A stretch of DNA of 64,000 bases from Mesostigma viride (GCA_009746045.1 RPFO01001043.1:15001-79000); one strand, 5' to 3'. Shown: positions 1-16,135, counted from the first letter of the stretch. Made by a program: numbers and translations. Notes: generated from the sequence alone by a model not told the origin.

Positions 1-600
1 GCCACCATCGCCGCCCAACCTGCTGGTAGGGCTAGCGATGACCCCTCGACTCGCGCCTCCTGGGCGGACCTGCTCAAGAGCCAGGCATCCTCTATACCAC
101 GACCGCCATCACTCACCTCCAGGAGTTGGAAGACACGCGCCGCGAGGCCGCTGACCGCGACCGTCGCCGCTGCCGGGTCATCCTCAGGCGCTTCGACATG
201 CTGCCGGATCGAGGAGACCCCAGACTCTCTTCTCGACGAGCTGAAGAAACAGCTCTTGGCGTGCATGCAGCTGCCAGGTGCGATACTGCATGCAGGGCGC
301 CTACCGCCTGCCGGCCATCCACGGGCCAAGGCTCATGGGCCCCCGGCTCCAGTGGTCCTCACCTTCAGCGACATAGTCACAGCCCGAGTTCGGTTCCTCT
401 CTCGCCGCAAGAAGCTGGTGGACACCTCCTGGTCGCTTGACGACGACCTGACGCCAGCCCAGCAGCAGCAACGCCGCGATCAGTGGCCCGACTACATCCG
501 CCACAAGACCAACCCCGAGAAGCCCCAAGTGTACTGGCGGGGCGGGGACCTCTATGTCAACAAGAAACTGTGGAAGCCCCCCCGGGCTTCCCCGGGATAG
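1..600 (+). pseudogene. LINE (L1-like) ORF1 remnant, frameshifted
   Basis: The 3' part of an ORF1 nucleic-acid-binding protein of an L1-like non-LTR retrotransposon. From about 256 to 600 the frame reads a C-terminal domain with FSDIVTARVRFLSRRKKL, then DDDLTPAQQQQRRDQWPDY and KPQVYWRGGDLYVNKKLW. This is the pattern of L1 ORF1 C-terminal domains: a basic stretch, then D-L-T-P with paired arginines, then an aromatic/basic end. Upstream, RRRCRVILRRF (about 150-190) is the start of the RRM-like part, but it is in another frame; ETPDSLLDELKKQLL resumes after a one-base shift near 210. The 5' side is cut by the window edge. A second copy with the same DDDLTPAQQQQRRD core lies at 55370-55530. It is dead as a gene because of the frameshift. 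The family assignment is from motif likeness and is fairly secure; the exact clade is unknown. Confidence 0.65.
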
Positions 601-1020
601 AGCACTCCAGCTAGTTGTCTAGATGGGGGCAATCGATGATGGGATAGCTTAGGCATTACAGCACTTGAAACGATATTAGCGCACAGCGTTATAGTACCTT
701 CAATTAGCTCTGGCACCTTGTGGCCATCAGCTTGCGCCTTAATTAGCCGATGTCTTGAGCCCACCTCACATTTGTAGCATAAGCTATGCGTGAGCCTACC
801 TATGGTATTGTACTGGTTGTATTGCACCCACAGTGTTGCGCCCCGGCACCATGCCGTGGAGAGAGCGCTCTGTGGCCTGCCCACCTGCGGCAGTGAGAGA
901 AGCTAGGGCACCCTCCCTCCTTCTCACTGTGCATAATATAGGGTTGAAGGTTCCTTTACTCTGTATTGGCACCCACGTGACGCAGTCACGTGCTTATTAA
1001 TTAAAATTGATTAATTAAGT
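601..1020 (+). repeat. LINE/half-LINE 3' UTR with stem-loop and TTAA-rich tail
   Basis: Follows the ORF1 remnant directly, with no ORF2 between. It contains the motif TATTGCACCCACAG near 824, which recurs in the 3' UTR copies at 54957 and 55748. It ends in a perfect stem-loop (974-992) and then a TTAA-rich tail (993-1020). Confidence 0.55.
974..992 (+). other. 3'-terminal stem-loop of LINE family
   Basis: CACGTGAC-GCA-GTCACGTG is an 8-bp perfect stem with a 3-nt loop, immediately before the TTAA-rich tail. The copy at 58213-58235 has CACGTAAC and GTTACGTG around a 7-nt loop, so one G-C pair has become A-T with both sides changed. Confidence 0.6.
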
Positions 1021-1050
1021 GCCCTACTAGCTGCAGGCGCCGCTGCTTAA

Positions 1051-3161
1051 CCCTTGGATCGTGCTGTCCCCTATTTATAGTGGCCAGTTCAACTCGCCCC
1101 TACGAATAGGGGACAGACGGGAAGGGGCGCGGCGCGAATGCCAGTAGACATTTCCGTGATATTTTCAGGTCTGCTGCTAGAGCTAGGTGTGTTCTACGCC
1201 CTGATACCGGACATCACTATGATCAGACCAGGTTTACAGGGACTAATTCAGGGCCAAAGTACAGGGGGTACCCAGGTCCACCGGGACGAAAGTGAATGTA
1301 AAATAATTACGTACATGCAAATTCGAGGCTATGGCGGTGCAGAAAACTGATTGGTGTAGGAGCATCGATGCATGGATTCGTTCCAAATTTTGTAGGCATG
1401 ATTTATACGTTATAAAGATGCTATAGCCGCAGTCGCGCAACAACTGCGGCTTCGCGCAATCATCTTGGACTGGGTTTTACTGCGTCAATGCGCGTTTATT
1501 GTGACGGGAGTGACGATGAAGCTAGCACTTGTTATAAGCGGCTTTGTCACTGAATATTTCTCATCGAGTACATTTCTTACGTTGTATTTCGAATACTTCA
1601 TTAGTGTCGTGGGCCAGGAAAGTCTCAACGCATCGGTCCTGTGGTCAGCTTGCTAGCTGTCCGTTAAATTAGCCTTATTATTTTTGCGGTTTTGACCTGG
1701 CGCAGTTTAGTGTCCCTGCGGTTACCGTCGACAAGGTAAAGTCGTCCTATCATTCGGTAAGTAATCTAGACCTCATTGTCGAAGGTTTGGGATGTCAAAG
1801 TCGCTTCTTTACCACTTTTCTGTAATGGTTTGTGGTAGTGGTTGCGCACAACCATTGCGGTAAGATTTTCATCCGTTTTGTTCATGATTGGCTGCGTCTG
1901 TACCAAATATACTATAATAAGGATTGTTGTTACATGCAAATAAGTTCTATATGGTATCAAGATGGTTTGCACAGCCTAAATTACTCAGAAAAGATGGTGT
2001 CCTGGCCAGTTTTTGGTTAGCCTTTTGGCTTTGTTTGTAATGCAGTTGTGCAGCCACCCCATCTGTCTTCATGTAACACCTGTGGAGGCCCCAGTGCCTT
2101 GCTTGCATACAAAAGAAGGTCAATGCAGTGTCTCTGTGTATTTTCACCTTAGGCAAGCATATGGATCGAGGTCATTCCTTATGTTGTGGATGCATGGTGG
2201 GTTACGTAGCCCCTTGTACCCCCTTAATTGCTATGCATGCATTTGGGCCTTGGCACAGTATACCTGCTAGTAGACATTGGTAGCCACCACATGGTGGTGT
2301 TTTCTTTACAACATCATGAAGTATATAGTTCAAGCTGCGTGTTAGTGATCATTTTGAGCATTACCCTGCAAGTCACAAGCACCATGTTCACACCCACCGT
2401 TGTAATGCCTCTTAGTGCAGAGTTGTCGCCCCATAGCCAGTTAGCAGCCAATATGATGAAGCCCAGCATATGAGGAGCTACAGTAGCATTGCCATGCAAT
2501 GATGTAGGCTTACTTTACCTCATTTAGTCTAGCATTGGCATGTGAGAAAAACTGTGCATGTGGTAGGTTTGTGTGGTGGGTAGTCTTTGGCCTTCCCATG
2601 CCATGATACGCACGAATGTGACTGTGCATTGGCATGGCTACCTATGTTTAATCGCTGTTATGGATGTTCTGCAGGCTGAAATTGATTATATAATGCATGT
2701 TTGATCATCAATGATGTTTTTGGTTGCTATGGGATAAGAAGTCTGAGTTGTAATGTCACCAGCCAAACTGGACCCTATTTGTAGTGGCCAGTTATTTTTA
2801 GATAGTGCAGCTGGGTCCCTGGGACAACCCATGATGTCAGTGTTCAGAAGCCATGCCTGGCTACCCAAGCGACTGCCTTTCCAGTATTGGGAGCAGCGGA
2901 ATTGTTTTGAGGTGTAATAATGCATTATACATGCGTTTTTTTTTCGCACTCGCGCACCCCCCTGAGGGTGGTGCTATATGTAGCACACATAGGACATTGC
3001 AGCGTACATGACCCATGACATGACCCCCAAGTAAGTCCATATATGTGTGTGCTTTGGTCCCAGTATGGACAGTAAACTGTTATTAGGTTGGTTTGTGTGC
3101 ATGTTCTTGCAAAGTGCAACTGGCCCCTATTTGTAGTGGCGAGTTGGACACGATCCAAGGG
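1051..3161. mobile_element. Non-autonomous piggyBac-like DNA transposon
   Basis: A 2,111 bp unit with perfect 13-bp terminal inverted repeats, CCCTTGGATCGTG at 1051-1063 and its complement at 3149-3161, flanked on both sides by TTAA (1047-1050 and 3162-3165). TTAA target duplication with CCC-starting ends is the signature of the piggyBac superfamily. Subterminal inverted repeats built on CCCTATTTRTAGTGGC lie just inside both ends (about 1067-1116 and 3120-3148), with a further copy inside at about 2771-2795. The interior is AT-rich and has only short unrelated frames, so no transposase is encoded. Mobility would need a piggyBac transposase elsewhere in the genome. Confidence 0.7.
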
Positions 3162-3214
3162 TTAATGGTGCTAGTGATATAGGGCATGCCCTGGTACAGG
3201 TCCTCATTGCGAAC

Positions 3215-3930
3215 ATGAGCGGCGTATCCTACACGGAAGATGGATTGCAGCATGTCGGTGACCGCGCCGCCGGCCGGTCCAGATTTCTGGCTAGGTCAGC
3301 TGTGAGGGTCCACGTCTCGGCCCCGTACGTAAGAACAGGGAGGACCAGGACCTTAAACAGGTCCTGTTTCTCTATCTTGCCCAAGGCCCAACCAAGGGCT
3401 TGCGCCACAGGGCCCGGTATTGGCGTTAAGCGTGCCAGGCAAGGGAGATACGGTGGTCCACATCGGCCTCGCAGCTGGGGAGGAGGCTGCCCAGCAACTC
3501 GACGCGGTCCCGATGCAGGACTCGAGAGCCGTCAAGGAGAAAGAGGGCCCGGGCGGTGGCTGAGTGAGCCCAATCGCCAAAGCCTCTGTCTTCTTGCTGA
3601 CCTCAAGCCCCAATGCACGGGCCTCTATTGCCAGGCAGTTTTGAAAGCCTGCACGTCTCAGCCTGCACGTGCTCAGTGCTCTCGAAGAGGGTGGTGTCGT
3701 CTGCATAGATGATGTCCGCCAGCCGGATCCCCGTTTCCGCCCCGCCATGCCAGAAACGGTTGTCGACCTGCACCCCTGGTTCCCTACCCACGATGTGGGC
3801 AAATCGCTTGCGCGCCTGAATCATTACGTATTCGACCACAATAATGAACAGGTAGGGCGACAGCACGCAGCCCTGCCACACACCCTTCTGTAAAGGGCAT
3901 GGTGGCGTGGTACCGTAGGAAGTGCGCACC
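3215..3930 (-). pseudogene. LINE reverse transcriptase fragment
   Basis: Minus-strand frames carry reverse-transcriptase motifs of a non-LTR element: GVWQGCVLSPYLFII (QGxxxSP block B-like) followed by IIYADDTTLFES, the A-D-D active site. After the ADD motif the frame shifts and continues as ALGLEVSKKTEAL and further sequence typical of the region past the catalytic core. There are at least two frameshifts and a stop, so it is non-functional. It abuts the 3' end of another LINE copy at 3930, so this is a nested or truncated insertion. Confidence 0.75.
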
Positions 3931-4330
3931 GAAGTGGTAAGTAAGTAAGTACTTGCGTGTCATGCGCAAAGGCATGCCACGGAGTACTATGCCTCATTAG
4001 AAAAATAATCTCATTAGAAAAATAATTACACAAAAGTTTAAAAAAATATCGTCTGCATCATCCCCCAACCGTTAAGCACTAGATGGGGATGTAATCCTCA
4101 TCCGAGCTGTCCTCTACTGTAATGGCAGACGAGGCGGTAGTGTAGCGGCTATCCTCAGGATCAATAACCTCCACCTGCGGACTTCTACCCTGGCTAGCAA
4201 CGGGGCGCGGGGCCCGTGGGGAGAAAACAGGAGCATACCCGGCCTCGGGCTTATCGCAGATGGCAGCCCATTTCTCCTTGTCAATCATGCGGGCGCGGAG
4301 TACGGATCTAGTCCCAGAAGCCCTGCATCT
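3923..4330 (-). pseudogene. LINE 3' end (family B): ORF C-terminus and tail
   Basis: On the minus strand the last part of an ORF (4288 to 4079) reads DKEKWAAICDK, FSPRAPRPVA and RSPQVEVIDPEDSRYTTASS, ending SSDEDYIPI before the stop. The same C-terminus recurs at 35262-35500, and partly at 52240-52340. After the stop comes about 150 bp of conserved 3' UTR with an AATTATTTTTCTAATGAGATT block, then GGCATGCC and GCGCATGACACGCAAG, and a tail of ACTT repeats at 3923-3945. An ACTT-type microsatellite tail is typical of non-LTR elements. I infer that the acidic SSDEDYIPI end is the LINE ORF2 C-terminus; it could be a separate ORF. Confidence 0.55.
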
Positions 4331-4539
4331 TCAAGCAGTTGTGTCACATAGGTCCGGGTCGCGCCGCACACCGAAGTGGTGGACCCTGAACATACAGGTT
4401 GCGGACTCCCCATGGATGCTGCATTAAGAATTCAGCCAAGCTCTGCCTATACTAGTATGCAGAGAGTCATGACTCTGTCGAGAAGCCATGCCCTATAGCC
4501 TTTGTATAACCATGATGATCTTCCCACCTATGTCGGCAC

Positions 4540-4740
4540 CCCTAGGTGCCTGAATACAGTGGTGTGCAGGTGCCATTTGTGCACCCAGAGCAGGTGTAGT
4601 TTACATCCCTACCATTGCAGGAAGTAGCCCAGAATGTATTAAAAGCCATATATGCCCCTTCTCAGCCCTGGATATGTGCTACATGTACTCCCCACGGAGT
4701 TATTCTGATCCCCACGGAGTTATGTTCCTAATTAATTAAT
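4540..4740 (+). repeat. LINE 3'-end module, degenerate
   Basis: Contains TGTGCACCCAGAG and, near 4690-4720, two copies of CTCCCCACGGAG (short stem), followed by TAATTAATTAAT. It matches the stem-loop-plus-TTAA-tail design of the copies at 16145, 52085 and 55890, but is more decayed. Confidence 0.4.
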
Positions 4741-5735
4741 GCTACGGAATACTATGCTGAATCTCATTAGAACTACTAAGTACATACTTCTGGAATGTTA
4801 AAAATTGTTAAATTATGGTATCATGTTTAGATAGGGGAACAAAACATTTGCTTCATACGAACTCCAGATTGGGCAAACAAAGCCCAGGTCTGCATGGCAA
4901 AGAAAAAGTCCAGTGAAGGAGTAAACCATGCCCTGTTTAGCCTAGTCTGCCAATGCTAGCGTACTGGAATCCAGACTCCTCAAATTACGGAGGCTTACCG
5001 CGACAAAAATGGTGTGCATAAAAAAAGAAGTCGATCTTTTCAAACATCCGACCTTGCCCACCTAGCCTCACTCAAACAGTAATTAAATAAATAGTTCCAC
5101 ACCAAGGGTTGACCATTCACTGCCTACAAAATGTATCATAGTTTGTGCCACCAAAAAAAAAAAAGGATATTACTGGGCAACATTGTGACATGGCCTGCCT
5201 TGTACCTATCAAGCAGGCAGTGACGCCAGCTTGTCAGATGGGTACACTTGCTAGGTAGTTCATGACAGCTAGAAAACCGCCATGCTATGCAGGTAGCGCC
5301 GTGAGCACAAGACCCGCTGGGACATTGCACACAGGATCTCGCACTGACAAGCACTGCGCCCCACCTGTGTTTTTGTGATATAGGACACGGCTTTGTGAAT
5401 CATTGAAGTCTTAAGGTAATGAATAGTTCAGGGCCACGCACGTTCCACCCAGTGCTGCTAGGAAGGCGTCGAGGCGACCCGTCCGGCCCTCTCGCTCGCC
5501 GTGCCGCTGCATGCATGGCAGCGTGCGCGGCGGATCCCACACGGACAACCATCCCCGATGCAGCTCGCCTCACATTCCACGACCCACCTCGGCAGACACC
5601 CCCGCGACGACTTCCCCTTCTTTTGCACTAGTCACCGTCACGGAAATCTAGTCCACGCCCCCATTTCCTCCACAGCTTGCCCAAGGCACCCGCGTCGTGC
5701 TTGCGCCGCCCACCCCCAGCACCGCCCCGTTCACC
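4741..5735. other. Intergenic, no gene recognised
   Basis: AT-rich up to about 5400, then GC-rich 3' flank of the LRR gene. The first 60 bases (TACGGAATACTATGCTGAATCTCATTAG) resemble the family B LINE 3' UTR, read in the plus sense from its 3' side. I see no convincing exon. Confidence 0.5.
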
Positions 5736-8700
5736 TCACCCGGCCGCAGTGCGCTTGAACGAGCGGATCTTGACGGGCCGGATCGGCGACTGGTGTGTGC
5801 GCAGCGGGATGCCCGCGCTCCCCTGCCGCCGGATGCCCGGCGACGCCGCCCGGGGCGACCCGGCGCGCGCGCGCACGCCCCCGGCACTGCCCAGCGGGGG
5901 GGCGCTTCCGTGCGCCCCCCCAGAGCTGAGCCCGCTGGCCGTGATCTGCAGCTGGTAGAGCGACGCGGCCAGGTTGCCGTCGCCCGACATGCGCGCGCCC
6001 CGGGTGGCGGACCCCCCCCGGTGCTGTCCCGAGGCCGTGCCGGAGATGCCCGACCCACCCCCCTGTGAGCGGGGCGACCGCATGTACGAGCTGTTGCGCC
6101 GGAAGCTGGAGCTGGTCATGAACTTGCTGCGCTCGACTGTCATGGAGCCGGGCCGCCCCCCAGCGCCCCCTGGGCCCCTCCCCCCTCCCTCGGCCTCCCA
6201 GACCAGCTTGGTGAAGCTGCGGCGGTCCTCCCTCGCGGACGCGAAGCGCTCGAGCAGTCTGCGTGTGTCCACCCCCAGCCCCGTCTCCACCAGCACGAGC
6301 CGCTGGAGGCCGCCCGGGTTCTCCTTGAGCGCAGTGGCAAGCGCGAGGCCCACCTCTTGCTCGCCGCGTGTGCTGCCCCCCGTTAGCGCGTTGTGGGAGA
6401 CGTCCAGCTCCCGCAGCGACTTGTTCAGCACGAGCGCGCGGAAGAGCAGCTGCGCACCCTCAAAGTCGATCCCGGCGCCCTTCAGCCCCAGCAGCGCGAG
6501 CGGGCACGTGGCCACCTCCAGCCCCTCGCACAGCGCGGCCATGAACCGCAGCGGGAGCGCCACGTTGGTCAGCGTGAGCTGCGCGAGCCGGCTCTTGTGG
6601 CACACCGCAAAGATGAAATCCACGCCGGCCGACCCGGACGCAAACCCGGCGTTGTCCCGCAGGTCCAGCGTGCGCAGGCCGCAGCTACCGGACGCCAGCA
6701 TGTCGGTGAGCGCGGCCGCGGCGCCGCTGCCCAGCTTGTTGGCCGACAGGTCCAGCTTGTCGACCGCGTAGTTGTTGCGCAGGCTCGCCGTCAGTGCGGC
6801 CGCGCCCTTGTTGCCCAGCTCGTTGCTGCCCAGGAGGAGCCGCATCGGCGCCACGCCCGCGGCCATCATGCCCTTGCGGGACAGGAGCGCCTCGCCGAGG
6901 GCCTTCCCCGCCCAGGGGCCCAGCGCGTTCTCGCAGAGTGCGATGCCCTGCAGCGACCGGTTGCGGTCGAGCGCGTCCCGGATCGCGTTCATGCCCGGCT
7001 TGCCGATGCCGTTGGCGTCGAGAATGAGGAACTGCAGCGCGTCGTTCTTGGCGATCACCTCCGCCATCAGCCGCGCGCCCTTGTTGCCGATGGCGTTCGA
7101 TCCCAGCTGGAGCCGGCGCAGCGAGCGGTTGTCGTCGCGCAGCGCCTGCGCCAGCGCCTCGCAACCCTTCAGCCCGATCCCGTTGGAGCGCAGCGACAGG
7201 CCCAGGAGCGACTGGTTCACGCGCAACGCGAACGAGAGGAAGATGGCCCCCTGGTCACCGACCTTGTTCCCTGACAGCGACAAGTGGGTGAGCGACTTGT
7301 TGACCATGAGCGCCTGCGAGAGCGCCTCCAGACCGGTGCTGCCCAGGTTGTTCCACTCCAGGTTCACATTGGTCAGCCGGTGCACTTTCCCGATCGCGTC
7401 CGCGAGGTGCTTGGCCCCCACCGCGCCGATCGCGTTCCACGCGAGGCCCAGCGCGACCACCCCGCGCCGCTTCTTGCCGGGGACAGACCCCGCCATCGGC
7501 GTGGATGCCGACGAGTCCAGCCCGACCGATACCACGCCCGACCCCCAGCGGTGGTCCACCGACATGCCCGAGGTGGTGCTTAGCGACCGCACGAGCGGGG
7601 CCGTGCCGCCGCCGCCACCGCCGCCGGTAAAGCTGCCCCCCGCGGCACCGTGGGGTCCGTCCTCGGCGGGCAGCCTCGCCTCCCCGAACATCATGGCGAC
7701 CTTGCGCAGCAGCAACGCATCGGCGGCGCCCGCGCCATCGTTGTCCGAGTCGTACACGTTCTCCGCCTTGTGGCCCGCCTCGCGGCCGACCTTCTGGGCG
7801 AGGTCCGCCTGCATGCCCGGGTCCAGCGCGTCAAGCTTCTCCGCGACGACCAGCATCTGCGAGATGGCCACCGCCCCCTTCCACCCGATGCCCTGGTATG
7901 AGATGTCGAGCGACCGGCTGGCACGGCCGGGCCGCAGGCACTCGCGCATGACCTCGTCAAGCCACTTGCGGCCCGTGGGGGGGACGACCAGCTCTTGCTC
8001 CTCGGAGACGAGCGAGCTGACGGAGCGCCGGCGCAGCACGCGGCCGTTGGGCGAGCGCGCCAGCGGGGACCCGGGGGGCACGGGCGCGCCGGCATCGGCC
8101 ACGTTCTCTTTTATGCGGCGGAAGAAGGATGCCATCGACGAGAAGCCCTCTCTGGTGGTGGTGGTGGTGGTGGTGGTGGTGGTGGTGGTGGTGGTGGTGA
8201 TGGTGGTGGTGGTGGTGGTGGTGGTGGTGGTGGTGGTGGTGGTGGTGGTGGTGGTGGTGGTGGTGGTGGTGGTGGTGGTGGTGGTGGTGGCGTGTGTGAT
8301 GGGGGATGATGCGCGGCATGTGTACCAAAACGGGCATGAACAAGCACAGTGGTAATAAGGGCTTGGTAGCAGGCAACTGTGGTAATAAGGGCATGGTAGC
8401 AGGCATGCATACACAGGCATCCAGACAGAGCAACATACAGAGCGGCCCACTGACCATATTGCACCCGCAGCGCCGACCTTCCATTTCCAGAACCGATGCA
8501 ACGCCCCCAGCACCCCCCCAGCACGCTTGTAGCACAAAACCCTAAGCTGGACCATACGGAAAAAACATCGCATGGGCAACGGGCGAGCACGTGCGTGAGC
8601 ATGCGACCACGAGCGCGGCCCACCTTGCGGCCTGCTCCCGTGACTTCTGCGTCACCGGTCCCCCCGCGGCCGCCTCCATGCTGTCCATGTTGCCGGAGAC

Positions 8701-9501
8701 GCTCCTCGCCACGACGCCGTCCGTGTCCACCCCCCCTGCCCCCACCGAGGAGCGGCGCGAGGTGCCCAGGCTGCGCCCGCCAGGGTCGTCCTCCGAGCTG
8801 CCCACATCGCGCCCACGGCTGCTTATTCCCAGCGCGACCTGCGATGTGTCGATACTCAGCCTCGGCTGGGCGCCCCGCAGCGAACCCTGGGCGGGCGCTA
8901 CCTGGCTTTGCCCGGACGAGTTTGCGCTGGGCGCCTCCGCAGGCTTCTTGCCGGCCGTGGCCCTCGCCCTCCCGCGCTCGTTGGTGTCCGAGCCCGGCGT
9001 CCAGGGCTTGTCGTCCGAGTCGGAGTCCGCCCGCCCCGATGGCTGCGCGCTTGACAACGCGCTCGCGTACGGCCCCTGCGCCGCCGCAGGGGGGGCAGAC
9101 CTGGCCTCTTCGGTGCTGGCCCTGGCGGCTGCCCCCCCGCCGAAGCATGCCGCCAGGAAGGTGATCCGCTGGAGGAGGGAGGCCCTGACTGGCTTGGGTT
9201 GGCGGTCGGTGACGGGTGACGGCAACTCCACCTTGGCGGGTGCTGCTTTGTCCGCAATCCGGGGGGGGGTCAAGCCCTCCGCGGTCGAGAGGGGCGGGCT
9301 TGGGACCAGGTTGGCTGACTTGGCAGCGGTGACCTCGGGCGCGAGGATGGCGGCGGTGCGCGGCGGGAGGCGCGCGGCGCGGCTCATGGGCCAGCCTTCT
9401 TCGAGCATCTGCACATGGCCATCCGAGCATGGGTGGGGGGGGGGCGGCGGTACCAAGGAGACAAGGGCGGGCAGCATGGCAAGGAGAAATAAGCCCGACA
9501 T
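5736..9501 (-). CDS. RNI-type leucine-rich-repeat protein (two exons)
   Basis: Proposed exons on the minus strand are 9501-8624 and 8151-5736, giving 1,097 residues. The donor AAG/GTGGGC and acceptor CACCAG/AG match in phase (2 to 1), and splicing removes the (CAC)n tract that otherwise reads as poly-threonine. Exon 1 is low-complexity, rich in Ala, Ser, Pro and acidic patches, after a hydrophobic start (SGLFLLAMLPALVSLV) that could be a signal or anchor; an alternative start is the Met at 9408. Exon 2 begins MASFFRRIKEN, then about ten ribonuclease-inhibitor-type LRRs (about 7480-6250) of the form LxxLxLxxNxIGxxGAxxLAxAL. The tail is basic and Ser-rich with RRNSSYMRSPRSQ, a motif also seen in the neighbouring pseudokinase. 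The RNI-LRR fold is a protein-binding scaffold (NLRC3/RanGAP-like); there is no NACHT or other enzymatic domain. The function is unknown. Confidence 0.8.
8153..8290. repeat. (GTG)n microsatellite ending at a splice acceptor
   Basis: About 45 GTG units with one interruption (GTGATG). On the transcribed strand it is (CAC)n, G-free, and its last unit supplies the CAG of the predicted 3' splice site of the LRR gene. Confidence 0.95.
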
Positions 9502-10192
9502 GGTGCGAGCGAGAACATTATCTTACATTCTCTCTTACAACAAGATGATGTGGAGGCTCTACCTGTAACTGTGGCAAGGAACATCCTTATCACGGAGCTT
9601 CTTGGATGCGAATTGAGCAAGAAGCAACCTTACTCAAGGTTAGCCCCACCAACACAGGAGCTCACCAGATACCACGCATTCCCCCAAACCCCTGCCAGAC
9701 CGGACAGAACAGCCATTTGCTCCGTAATGCTGGGACGGCAGGCCTCCAGCGCCCGCCCTGATATGCCGCGTTGGCAGCACCTACCTGCCCCCATGCATGG
9801 ATGCAGAAAGCCGGTTCCCACCCATCCCGCCTGCCTCGCGCACACAAATGGGGAAAGGGGAGGGAATCACATAGCCATGATCGCGCCGGTACATGCAAGA
9901 TCTACCCATCCCTTTCCCCCCACCAACCACAGTGCCAGGCTGCATTCAGGCAACAACAGTCATTTCGATGTCTTCGCTCCCCATTCACCCGCTTCCCTAC
10001 TCGCCCCTTCATCCCATCGTTTCCCATACCATCTCCCGCCCGCATGCTCACCACCCTTCAAACGTCTTCTATTACCGCGCACTCGCCTGCTCACCATCTC
10101 ATCACCCTCAGCATCAGCTATGCACTTCTCACCCCCTCATTTCAATCATTTTTCTATTCCGACCCCCCCCCCCCCCAACCTGTTATTCTTCT
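9502..10192. other. Spacer between pseudokinase and LRR genes
   Basis: About 690 bp between the stop of the pseudokinase gene and the first exon of the LRR gene, so it should hold the 3' UTR of one and the promoter of the other. It is strongly pyrimidine-rich on the plus strand from 9890 to 10200, with a run of 13 C near 10166. I found no convincing TATA box. Confidence 0.5.
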
Positions 10193-14299
<4,107 letters not shown>

Positions 14300-16020
14300 G
14301 TCTCCTCTTCAGGCCACTCACCAACGATTATCTGAGGACGTCAGGACACCAGGAGCCACATTTGGCTTTGGGCCTCAACATGGCAAGCCCTACACATCGA
14401 ATTCCGGTAGAGCTAGGTCATCGGTGAAAAAATTGCCGCAACATGTCGTTGCTGTTACTTACTCGCTGAAATTTCTCCGCATTAATCACAAATCATTGGG
14501 CGGTGTAGGTATTGCCTCGCGACGACATTACTGTGGCTCCTCTAGGTACTCCACATGAAATGGATTTGCCCAGGATTTGCCAACAAAAATTCTTTTTAAA
14601 ATAAATAGCACTAACTGTTGTTCACGAAAATGATGCGGGCCAACTCGCATCAAACATTCGCTACATTATTGCCATTGGGGCTTTAATGTTGGACGCCCGA
14701 TCTTGTCACCAGAAAGAAAACAAACGAAGATGTTGTAGTTGACCCCATCGACCTGTTTGACTTTCTCCCAAGCAGGCCATGCAAGGTCTTTTCATGTTTT
14801 GGATCCATCTCCATGCTAACGTCTCCCAGTCTTTCCGACGTAACGTTGGAAGTTGGAACTTGGAGCGCCACTTCAGCCAGGCAACCAGTTTCTAGTCACG
14901 CATCTAAAGTTACTTTTATAAAGAATCTATGTATCCTGACCACTCGAGATCTGACCGACGCGGGAATAAACTCAACTCAACTCAATCCAACTCAACTCAA
15001 CTCGAGATCTATACCTCAAGCAGCCCAAGTGTGATGCGGATGACCTGGACAGCGGACGCCGCACAGAGGAAGGTCCACAGATTATTGCCAGGTCACCAGA
15101 TGCAGTCCACAGTTCATCTGTCAGCACTCAACAATCAGCGGTCAACCCTCGGGCTCTTTCCGGTGAAATGGGCATGAAATGGGTGTTATTTTTATTTCCA
15201 TACTACATTGCCATTAAAATATCTACGAGGGTGGGCCATTAAAATATCTACATATTGGACACTGTGTATGAGGCACTACCACGGTAATTTATATGGGAAT
15301 GTTTCAAAGCCCTTCCATGTCCTCATGCCTAGAGATGTATAGCAAAGACCTAATAAAAAAAATCTGGGTTTGGACTCTGAAGTTAGAGGCACCACAAAAA
15401 GACACCTAGGGGGGTTGATCACCTGGCCCTTGGCTAATTTTGGCACACATGCCCGCGTTAAATTAGTGCAAACTGAATGAGAGATAGGAACCACATGTGG
15501 GATTTGACATCACATCCATGCCGGCTGGTGGCCGGCACACTTGGGTATGACTGAGCCCACCAATTTGGGGCCCAATCGCAAAGCGTTTGGGCACATAAAA
15601 CTGCCATGGTGCACATGGGTATTTTTCAGGGACATTTTAGTTACATTTTTTATTCACAGGCTTTCAGTTACATGCAGGCTTATAACTTCTTTAAATGAAC
15701 ATGTCTTTGAAAGCCCTCTTACTGTAGCATCCCCAGAGGCTTGTGTACAAGAGAGTGGCACCTCTAAAGCCACAGTTAGGGATGACCATTAACCCATGAC
15801 TGGCGTAAATAATGCCTACAAAATCATCACAAAAAAGGACCTTCCCATGCCCTACAAACTTGAAAATCTGTGCAATACATTCCTTAACTTCAAGGGGACT
15901 CACTCGCACGTCCAAAAGCCTGAAAAACTGACTTTAATGAATATCAGTTCCAATGCACTTGGGAACCATCTAGTGATGATTGAGTACCATAAATATGATG
16001 TTTGGACATTCATCATGCCA
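14300..16020. other. Intergenic, AT-rich, no gene recognised
   Basis: Upstream side of the pseudokinase gene. There is a short CAACT-type repeat at 14968-15003 and several poly-A/T runs. 15180-16020 looks like old non-coding repeat DNA, similar in style to 62.0-62.6 kb. I see no supported exon. Confidence 0.45.
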
Positions 16021-16021
16021 C

Positions 16022-16100
16022 CACTTGTTGGGGGTACTACCCCCAACCACTACGCACCGGTGGCGAGCTAAAAATAGAAAAAGACGCTATTTATGAGATA
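16022..16100. repeat. Hairpin-bearing repeat, copy 1
   Basis: Contains TTGGGGGTACTACCCCCAA (16028-16046), a 9-bp perfect stem around one base, then TAAAAATAGAAAAAGACGCTA. The same arrangement is at 62056-62113. The family is unknown. Confidence 0.6.
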
Positions 16101-16135
16101 TTTTGCCCAAGACAAACCACTTATGACCTGCCCAT

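Noticed and set aside
5974-8355. Long plus-strand ORFs opposite the LRR gene
   Set aside because: Antisense shadows of a GC-rich coding exon with no recognisable domains.
8111-9430. Proteins containing poly-Pro, poly-His or poly-Thr from the (GTG)n tract, including a single 947-codon LRR frame starting at 8579
   Set aside because: Phase-matched splicing removes the tract and gives a cleaner protein with exon 1 at 9501-8624.
16028-16046. Rho-independent terminator
   Set aside because: A GC hairpin without a T-run in eukaryotic DNA; it is part of a dispersed repeat.
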